Below are positions 1 to 6,103 of a DNA stretch of 54,731 bases, one piece after another. This DNA comes from Opitutia bacterium (lineage in GTDB: Bacteria > Verrucomicrobiota > Verrucomicrobiia > Opitutales > Opitutaceae): the NCBI GenBank assembly GCA_947474365.1, contig CANJIU010000064.1, positions 1-54,731 on the forward strand. Reading direction: 5' to 3'. The position numbers were made by a program, and so were the translations under genes. Under the pieces are notes generated by a model. That model worked only from the letters and a program-made list of their open reading frames with translations. It had not been told where the DNA came from and did not search any database. Each line of letters opens with the position of its first letter. The stretch's first letter is position 1.

Positions 1-64
1 ACGCCAACAGCACCGGCTCGAAAAACGGGCCGCCGAAATGGGCTTCGCCCTCACTCCCATCCAT
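1..64 (-). CDS. possible 5' end of a gene running off the window
   Basis: An open minus-strand frame starts with ATG at 64..62 and reads MDGSEGEAHFGGPFFEPVLLA without a stop to the window edge. Codon third positions are G/C-rich, as in the real genes here. Only 21 codons are visible, so no family can be named and it may be chance. Confidence 0.2.
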   Translation of the reverse strand, partial: MDGSEGEAHFGGPFFEPVLLA

Positions 65-90
65 GCCCAAACAGTATAAGTTCATTGGCA

Positions 91-165
91 GCGCAGCGAA
101 GAATCCATCAAGACGTTCGCTCCTCTGAAAACGCCGCGAAGATCAAATTGGATTCTTCGCTACGC
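91..165. repeat. REP-like palindromic element
   Basis: Left arm 91-107 (GCGCAGCGAAGAATCCA) and right arm 149-165 (TGGATTCTTCGCTACGC) are inverted copies matching at 16 of 17 bases, with a 41-base spacer. The right arm continues into CAGAATGACA. Arms of this wording are familiar from dispersed palindromic repeats in many bacterial genomes. It lies outside any convincing gene. A RAYT-type transposase at 12.2-13.2 kb could be of the kind that mobilises such elements, but a link is not shown. Confidence 0.6.
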
Positions 166-469
166 TCAGAATGACATGCCTTTTTAGACGCCCTCTAAGA
201 GTATATCACTCCCGTCACCGATGACGGCATCGTCAAGTCCATCGGGGATACGTCTCCGATGACGAACGCGGTCCCGCGCAGTGCGTTATGACGCCCGACT
301 TCGCGGGATTTACGGGGAAGACTCTCACGGCGCGTTTGCGCTGACATCCGGCAGCAAGGAAACTCGGCGGCGCATAGCTCCGGAAGAGGCGCTGCCCATC
401 CCAATCTCGCGTCATCCCTCTCCCACCCCGGATCTCGAATTGAATCCGCGCGCTCTCCCACGTTTCCCG
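166..469. other. intergenic stretch with no supported gene
   Basis: Short open frames on both strands give arginine/proline-rich translations without recognisable domains or a start signal. I see no tRNA, no clear terminator and no repeat here. It lies downstream of the stop of the threonine dehydratase gene on the minus strand. Confidence 0.4.
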
Positions 470-1684
470 TCACCCTGAAATCACAAGCGGGAAGCCGTTC
501 TTTTTGAGCGCGCGATGCAGCGCGGCCACGTGCGCGTGGTCGCGGGTCTCGACCGTGCAGACGGCGTGAACCGCGAACACATCGGCGCCACTGAACGCAC
601 GGTCGTGCACCACATCCTGGATACTGGCGCCGCAATCGGCGATGACCCGCGTGAGTTTCGCCAGCCCGCCGGGGCGGTCCGTCACCGTGGCGGTGAAGCG
701 GGTCAGCCGACCGTCGTGAACCAGGCCCTTCGTAATCACGCGGCCCAGGACCGACGGATCGATGTTTCCGCCGCTGAGAATCAACGCGACCCGCTGGCCG
801 CGCAGCTGGGGGAGCTTGCCCGCCATGAGCGCCGCCAGCGGCACCGCGGCAGAGCCCTCAACCACGGTCTTTTCCAATTCGAGCAGACGCAGAATCGCCA
901 GCGCGATCCATTTCTCGCTCACGTTCACCACCTGATCGACCCGGTCTCGGGCGAGGGCGAAGGAATTGGGACCGACGATCAGCGGTGCCAGACCATCCGC
1001 GAGTGTGGCGCGGCGCGGCACGAGGACGGGCCTTCCGGCGCGCAGCGCGGCGGCAAAGTTTCCCGTGTTCACGCTCTCGACCCCGATCACCTTCACTTTC
1101 GGGCGGAGCGCCTTGACCGCAATCGAGATGCCCGCGATCAACCCACCGCCGCCAATCGGACAGAGGATCGCGTCGACGTCGGGGACCTGACGGAGGATTT
1201 CGAGCGCAAGCGTGCCCTGCCCGGCGATGATATCCGGCGCGTCAAAACCGTGAATGTAAGTCAGCCCCTCGCTCGCCACCAGCGCGTCGGCCTCCGCCCG
1301 GGACTCCGTAAAATCGCGGCCGCGCACGACGACGCGCGCTCCGAGTTTCTCGCACGTGGAGATTTTGATCAGGGGAGCGTAGTCCGGCATCACGACGGTG
1401 ACCGGGATGCCGAGCAGCCGCCCGTGATAGGCGAGGCCGAGGGCGTGATTCCCGGCGCTGGCGGCGATGACGCCGTTTTTTTTCTGCGCGGCGGAGAGGC
1501 GGATGAGTGCGTTGCGGGCGCCGCGCTCCTTGAACGATCCCGTCCGTTGGAGGTTGTCGAGTTTGCAGACAATGCGAGTGCCCGTGATTTCGCTCAGCGG
1601 AATCGACTCCGGACAGGGAGAGACGTAAACGCCGCCGGCGATGCGACGCTGGGCGGCACGGATATCGGACAGGGTAACGGGCAT
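470..1684 (-). CDS. ilvA: threonine dehydratase (threonine ammonia-lyase) with ACT domain
   Basis: This cytosolic PLP enzyme deaminates L-threonine to 2-oxobutanoate, the entry to isoleucine synthesis or threonine catabolism. The 404-residue protein has the fold-type II core. The PLP lysine sits in TGSFKERGARN (about K52), the substrate loop is SAGNHA, and the phosphate-binding loop is PIGGGGLIAG (about 175-185). A single ACT-like regulatory domain follows at about 330-404 (TVTDRPGGLAKLTRVIADCG). One ACT domain and about 400 residues match the shorter IlvA/TdcB class rather than the 500-residue E. coli IlvA with two ACT-like domains. The ATG at 1684 is the natural start. The SET-domain gene lies 38 bases upstream on the same strand, but no functional link is apparent. 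Catabolic versus biosynthetic role cannot be decided here. Confidence 0.93.
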   Translation of the reverse strand: MPVTLSDIRAAQRRIAGGVYVSPCPESIPLSEITGTRIVCKLDNLQRTGSFKERGARNALIRLSAAQKKNGVIAASAGNHALGLAYHGRLLGIPVTVVMPDYAPLIKISTCEKLGARVVVRGRDFTESRAEADALVASEGLTYIHGFDAPDIIAGQGTLALEILRQVPDVDAILCPIGGGGLIAGISIAVKALRPKVKVIGVESVNTGNFAAALRAGRPVLVPRRATLADGLAPLIVGPNSFALARDRVDQVVNVSEKWIALAILRLLELEKTVVEGSAAVPLAALMAGKLPQLRGQRVALILSGGNIDPSVLGRVITKGLVHDGRLTRFTATVTDRPGGLAKLTRVIADCGASIQDVVHDRAFSGADVFAVHAVCTVETRDHAHVAALHRALKKNGFPLVISG

Positions 1685-1722
1685 GGCGGCAGCGTGGCGA
1701 GGACGGCAGTCGGTGAAAACAA

Positions 1723-2304
1723 TTAAACCGATCGCGTGTGCCCGGCAGCTGCCGCCATCCGCGAACGCTCACCGCGGGGAATTTTTCGCAACCGCCAGCG
1801 CTGATGGCAGCCGACGATAAAGCCGGCACAGCGCCGGCTGCCGCAGCGGCACGGATGCCGCCGCCACTCGGAGAACGAGAACCCGTAGTCGAACGTCAGC
1901 TCCGCGCCGGCGGGAATTTCTCGTCGTGCGATAATCCAAATCCGGCCGCGAATCACCTCGACGCGGCAATTCGGGGCACAGGAATGATTGATCAGCCGGG
2001 CGACATTTCGCCGTGCGCGACCGTCGAGGTCGTGCCGGCGGTTCAGGGTGAAAACGTAAACACTGTCATCACCGCCCCGCCGCTGTCGGGCGAGACGCTG
2101 CGCCTCGCGCCGCACCGCTTCCGCCTTGGTGATTCGCTCGCCGGTGTATTCGACGATGCGCGTATCCGCCGGGATCGTTTCCCGCGCACGGACGCCGCGA
2201 CCGTGGATAGCGGAAAGGGTGGCGACAATCCACCGGGACGCGCGAGCAGGGTTGGCGTCTGTGCCAAGAGGTGCGACTCGCGGGAGAGAAAGGTTTGCCG
2301 GCAT
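1723..2304 (-). CDS. SET domain-containing protein (putative lysine methyltransferase)
   Basis: SET proteins transfer a methyl group from S-adenosylmethionine to lysine side chains. The sequence shows the pseudoknot motifs in order: IHGRGVRARETIPADTRIVEYTGE near the N-terminus (HGRG and the Y-x-G turn), NHSCAPNC in the middle, ELTFDYGFSF after it, and a cysteine post-SET tail CRCGSRRCAGFI that would bind zinc with the NHSC cysteine. The frame is open to an ATG at 2394, but its first 30 residues are arginine-rich and unconvincing, so I place the start at the ATG at 2304 (193 residues). Bacterial SET proteins are known but scattered. The target is unknown; a basic DNA-associated or ribosomal protein would be a guess. 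Confidence 0.82.
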   Translation of the reverse strand: MPANLSLPRVAPLGTDANPARASRWIVATLSAIHGRGVRARETIPADTRIVEYTGERITKAEAVRREAQRLARQRRGGDDSVYVFTLNRRHDLDGRARRNVARLINHSCAPNCRVEVIRGRIWIIARREIPAGAELTFDYGFSFSEWRRHPCRCGSRRCAGFIVGCHQRWRLRKIPRGERSRMAAAAGHTRSV

Positions 2305-2670
2305 CCCATTCCATTCGTCGAGCCGGGGGGAAGCAGCAATTTGTTTCGGGCGGCACGCGTGAAACAATCTTTCCGTCCGTCGGAGACGGCGCACACCGCT
2401 TTATGGACAGGCGAAACCTGCGTCGATCACGACCGTGCAACTGTTGGAGCCGCGAGGCCCTCTTGGCGGTTTGCGAGCGAAACGCGACGAGGGCGTCGCG
2501 GCTCCAGTGTCCAGAACTTGAGCTGCGCCCCGCCCGGAACGGCGCGCGACTCTTGACTTGAACATCAGTGGCCGACGATAACGCTGCCGCCCCCCATACA
2601 CCCGCCGGCGGGCATCTCCGGGGTACTGCCTCGTGCTCGATAACCCGCCCGGCCAACACCGACCAAACCC
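2305..2670. other. divergent intergenic region
   Basis: This separates the SET gene (minus) from the TonB receptor (plus). It holds the large imperfect palindrome at 2445-2506 and a perfect 12-base palindrome CCCGCCGGCGGG at 2601-2612, in the leader of the receptor gene. I found no Shine-Dalgarno before the ATG at 2671 and no riboswitch I could recognise. Confidence 0.4.
2445..2506. repeat. imperfect long palindrome, REP-like
   Basis: Arms 2445-2462 (TGGAGCCGCGAGGCCCTC) and 2489-2506 (GAGGGCGTCGCGGCTCCA) pair at 17 of 18 positions with a 26-base loop. A competing hairpin exists inside the right half: CGCGAC at 2483-2488 can pair with GTCGCG at 2495-2500. The two folds are mutually exclusive. 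No U-tract follows, so it is more likely a dispersed palindromic repeat than a terminator, although it could do either. Confidence 0.6.
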
Positions 2671-5600
2671 ATGAACATCCCCTTCCTTCCGTTCTTGCGC
2701 CGACCCCGCGAGCGTTGCCTCATCGCGCTCGCGCTCTGCCCGGCGTTCGCCTGGGCACAGTCCACAACCAAAACCGCGCTGGCAGAGTCCGAGACGAAAC
2801 CGGTTCCCAGCGCTGCCGTCGTGCTCTCGCCCTTCGAGGTAACGACGGACCGTGACACGGGCTTCGCCGCGGCGAGTTCGCTGGCCGGCGGTCGACTCGC
2901 CGGCGACCTGCGCGACACGCCCGTCGCCTATTCGGTCATCACGCGTGACTTCATCGACGCCCTCGGCATCACGGATCTGCAAAGCGCCGCCGAGTGGACC
3001 ACCGGCAGCACACTGAACGTGGACAACGGCATGCAGAATTTCTTTGCCGCGCCGATCAACTACACCACCCGCGGCACGGGCAACACGCGGCCGCAGCGGA
3101 ATTTTTTCCCCCAGTACAACAACGGCGACAGCTTCAACCTGGAGCGCTACGACTTCGGCCGCGGCCCCAACTCCATCCTTTTCGGGAACGGTTCGCTCAG
3201 CGGCGTCAGTTCCTCCACCACCAAGCGGGCGCAGACCAGCCGGCCCTCGCAGAGCGTGCAGCTGAGCGTCGGGTCGTGGCGCAATTATCGCGCGACGTTT
3301 GATGACAATCACCCGGTGAACGAAAAACTGGCGGTCCGCGCCGCCGGGGTGTGGGGCGACAGCAGCGGTTGGCGGCTGAAGGATTTCGACAAGCGCAAGG
3401 CGGCATTTCTCACGACGACGTTCAAACCCTACCGCAACACCGAGCTCCGGATCGAGGGCGAGTACGGCAATAATTCCCGCCAGTCCGGCTTCACGACGCT
3501 CGACGACCGCCTGTCCGGCTGGGACGGCCGCACGGTGTTCAACGCTCCGGCCGGCGCAACGACGCTGCCCGGCAACGCCAACGCCCTCGGCATCGGACGC
3601 CGCGGCGCGAACTACTACGTCTTCGATCCGTTTTCCGGCGCCAACGCGATCATGAACTATCAGAACGACCCGATTACGCTGCCCGGCGGCAACAGCACGA
3701 CCACGCCGCTCGCGGGATTCGTGCAGGGCAGCCTGCCGTCGTTTGCGAGCGCTGGCGCGACGTTCCTGCACGCCGTGAACATCCCGGCCAACCGCTTCGG
3801 CGCCGCCGTCGCCAACTCGTTTTTCCGCCCGCCCTCCGAGGAGTTCACGATTTCGCCCGATGCCCCGATCCTCGCGCAGCGGTTCAAGGATCTGCAGATC
3901 ACCCTCAATCAGCGCGTCGGCAATTTCTATTTCGAGGTTGCCGCCGACATCAACCGCGCGCGGGCCAAGATCAACGGCGAGCAGAACCGCAGCAGCAACG
4001 ACACCTATATCGACATCAATCAGGTACTGCCCAACGGCGCGCCGAATCCGCACTTCAAGCAGGCCTACGGTGACGGCTCGCTCATGCGCGCCGACCGCAA
4101 ATTTGATTACAACAACGTCCGCGGCGCCGCCGCCTACGTGCTCGACACGCGCTTCGGCAACTTCGCCTTCAACACCCTCGGCGGCATCAATCGCGGCACC
4201 GAGGATCAGGATTACCGCTATCTCAGCGTGGCGCAGGGCGACGATCACCGCCTCTGGGGCTTCCTTGAATCCACGGTGCTGCAGACCGTCCGAATCCGCC
4301 GCTACTGGAACGATTTCAGCCGGCCGATTCCGGACCTGTCGCTCAGCACCATCACCTACGTCGATCCGAATACCCGCACCACGAAGCAAATTCAGCCCAT
4401 CTGGGCGGTGAACATCGCGCGTCGCGACACGGAGCGCATCGACACCTCGAAGTTTAGGTATGCCCTCGGCTCGATCAACGCCAAGTTTTTCAAGGGCCGC
4501 CTCGTGGTGCTCGGCGCCGTGCGCAAGGATTCGTACTTCTTCCAGACGAACCAGCAGATCGACAAGGGCGACTATCCGATCAACTGGGACGGCCTCACTC
4601 GGATCATGCGACCACTCCCGCCGGCCGACTTCTCGACGCTGACCTACCGGCAGCGCGACGCGCGCGGAAATCCGATCGGCGACCCGATGGAGGCCGCCAT
4701 CCGCCCGCGTCTCGCTCCCAACGGCGACCGCGATCCGCTCTACGCCAACGACCGGTTCAAGGACGACTACAACCCCATTCCCGTCCAGGGCAGCCAGATC
4801 ACCCGCTCGGTCGGTTCGGTGGTCCACCTCGCGAACTGGTTCAACCCGTCGTTCAATTTCGCGGAGACATTTAATCCTCCCGGCGGTATCGTGCGGATCG
4901 ACGCGAGCCAGTTGAAGCCGACGATTGCCACCGGCTTTGACTACGGGCTCCGCATGGAGTTGCTGCAGAACCGGCTGAACCTGAACTTCACCTACTACAC
5001 GACCAAGGAGATCAACGGCGCGATCTCCCAGGATGGCCCGAACTTCTTCAATTCCCTCTACGACGCCAATATCGTCGGTGATCAGAGTGCCGTCGGCCGC
5101 AACATCCGCGGCGCCGGTGCGCTGCCGGTGCAATACCGCGACATCCGCACGCGCTCGGGCAACGGGTTTGAATTCGAAGTGGTGTACAATCCCTCGCGCG
5201 CGTTCCGCCTGACCGGCAGTGTCAGTTTCCCGAAGGTGTACGAATCGAATCTCTACCCGGACGTGAAGGCGTACATCGACAAGAACGCGGCGCTCTTCAA
5301 GCAAATCGCCCTGGACGCCGGCGTGCTGATCGACGCGAACAACGTCGCCAGCGTGAACACCGCGATTCCGATCAACCAACGTTCGCCCGATGCCACCAAC
5401 GCCGCCAACGCCTACAACAACATCGTGGCGTTTCGCCAAAACATCGTCGACGGCAAGCGGCTCGCCCAGGATCAGCCGGTCGTGAACGTATTCGGCGACT
5501 ACACCCTCCAGACCGGCCGACTGAAGGGCCTGCGCGTCGGTGCCGGCGTGCGTTATCGCGGCAAGCAGATCATCGGCTCGCGCGCCTCCGACACCATCGC

Positions 5601-5925
5601 GGATCCCGCCAATCCGACCCGTGCCATCGACGACCCGAAGGTCGACGCCTACACGCCCGTCTACACGCCGGAGGACTACTACATCGTGACCGCGACAATG
5701 AGCTATACTTTCCGACTCAAGAACCGGCGCGAAATCCAGGCGAATCTCGTGATCAACAACCTGCTCAACGACCGCGGCCCCCAGTATTCCTCCATCGCCC
5801 AAACCGCCTCGGCGCTGCGCCCGAAAGGCGGGGACTACACGAGTCCGGCGCGGGAAACGGTGCCCCTGACCTTCGCGCTCAAGCAGCCGATCAGCTACAA
5901 TTTTCAGCTCACCCTGAAGCTGTAA
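2671..5925 (+). CDS. TonB-dependent outer membrane receptor
   Basis: A 1084-residue outer-membrane beta-barrel transporter that would import a siderophore, cofactor or oligosaccharide using TonB energy. Residues 1-31 are a signal peptide (basic RRPRER, hydrophobic CLIALALCPAFA, then WAQ). The mature start carries VVLSPFEVTTDRDTGFAA and the plug domain with RYDFGRGPNSILFGNGSLSG. The rest is a typical barrel of alternating strands, ending in the aromatic/hydrophobic strand ISYNFQLTLKL. No SusD partner lies nearby, in line with this group's habit of SusD-less receptors. The neighbouring metallophosphoesterases hint at a phosphate-related substrate, but the hairpin at 5951-5976 and a new promoter separate them. 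A long antisense open frame covers the gene and is a GC-driven shadow. Confidence 0.93.
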   Translation: MNIPFLPFLRRPRERCLIALALCPAFAWAQSTTKTALAESETKPVPSAAVVLSPFEVTTDRDTGFAAASSLAGGRLAGDLRDTPVAYSVITRDFIDALGITDLQSAAEWTTGSTLNVDNGMQNFFAAPINYTTRGTGNTRPQRNFFPQYNNGDSFNLERYDFGRGPNSILFGNGSLSGVSSSTTKRAQTSRPSQSVQLSVGSWRNYRATFDDNHPVNEKLAVRAAGVWGDSSGWRLKDFDKRKAAFLTTTFKPYRNTELRIEGEYGNNSRQSGFTTLDDRLSGWDGRTVFNAPAGATTLPGNANALGIGRRGANYYVFDPFSGANAIMNYQNDPITLPGGNSTTTPLAGFVQGSLPSFASAGATFLHAVNIPANRFGAAVANSFFRPPSEEFTISPDAPILAQRFKDLQITLNQRVGNFYFEVAADINRARAKINGEQNRSSNDTYIDINQVLPNGAPNPHFKQAYGDGSLMRADRKFDYNNVRGAAAYVLDTRFGNFAFNTLGGINRGTEDQDYRYLSVAQGDDHRLWGFLESTVLQTVRIRRYWNDFSRPIPDLSLSTITYVDPNTRTTKQIQPIWAVNIARRDTERIDTSKFRYALGSINAKFFKGRLVVLGAVRKDSYFFQTNQQIDKGDYPINWDGLTRIMRPLPPADFSTLTYRQRDARGNPIGDPMEAAIRPRLAPNGDRDPLYANDRFKDDYNPIPVQGSQITRSVGSVVHLANWFNPSFNFAETFNPPGGIVRIDASQLKPTIATGFDYGLRMELLQNRLNLNFTYYTTKEINGAISQDGPNFFNSLYDANIVGDQSAVGRNIRGAGALPVQYRDIRTRSGNGFEFEVVYNPSRAFRLTGSVSFPKVYESNLYPDVKAYIDKNAALFKQIALDAGVLIDANNVASVNTAIPINQRSPDATNAANAYNNIVAFRQNIVDGKRLAQDQPVVNVFGDYTLQTGRLKGLRVGAGVRYRGKQIIGSRASDTIADPANPTRAIDDPKVDAYTPVYTPEDYYIVTATMSYTFRLKNRREIQANLVINNLLNDRGPQYSSIAQTASALRPKGGDYTSPARETVPLTFALKQPISYNFQLTLKL

Positions 5926-5950
5926 GGCCGGGGACCCTCCCGCTTCGCTC

Positions 5951-5976
5951 ATCGGCCGTCGAAAGGGATGGCCGAT
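5951..5976 (+). terminator. hairpin after the TonB receptor gene
   Basis: ATCGGCC at 5951-5957 pairs perfectly with GGCCGAT at 5970-5976 across a 12-base loop, 25 bases after the receptor stop. No T-run follows, so rho-independent termination is uncertain. Confidence 0.35.
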
Positions 5977-6020
5977 AGGTGATTCGCATGCCTCCCGACC
6001 CGCCGGAGCCAGGCCGCGAT

Positions 6021-6068
6021 CCGAAAATTACAGTCTTTTAATGAAGGCGCATGCAGTCGCTTCATCTT
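6021..6068 (+). promoter_or_regulatory. conserved promoter-like block, copy 1
   Basis: The block CCGAAAATT + ACAGTCTTTTAAT (6021-6042), an 18-base spacer, then TTCATCTT (6061-6068) recurs with identical spacing at 16283-16330 before the YHYH/Lcl-domain gene. The two copies differ at only three of the first 22 positions, and the eight-base downstream box is identical. The 18-base gap suits a -35/-10 promoter or a bipartite operator. The downstream box lies 20 bases before the ATG at 6088, so a transcript starting from it would have a very short leader containing the dyad at 6079-6103. Confidence 0.6.
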
Positions 6069-6078
6069 AATCGGCTAG

Positions 6079-6103
6079 CGTGGGTCGATGAAATCGACCC
6101 ACG
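6079..6103. promoter_or_regulatory. perfect 11-base inverted repeat over the start codon
   Basis: CGTGGGTCGAT (6079-6089) and ATCGACCCACG (6093-6103) are exact reverse complements around the loop GAA. The ATG at 6088-6090 lies across the stem-loop junction. As RNA this would be a very stable hairpin sequestering that start codon; as DNA it is a strong dyad operator candidate. Confidence 0.65.

Noticed and set aside
195..635. 146-residue minus-strand frame at the left edge
   Set aside because: Arg/Pro-rich, overlaps the 3' end of the dehydratase gene and shows no recognisable domain or start signal.
515..1726. 403-residue plus-strand frame opposite threonine dehydratase
   Set aside because: The minus strand has the PLP lysine, glycine loop and ACT domain; the plus frame is arginine/alanine-rich with no domain.
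2401..5952. 1183-residue open frame antisense to the TonB receptor
   Set aside because: Composition is Arg/Val/Gly-rich with no domain. It mirrors the codon pattern of the plus-strand receptor, which has a signal peptide, plug and barrel end. It is a shadow frame of high-GC coding DNA.
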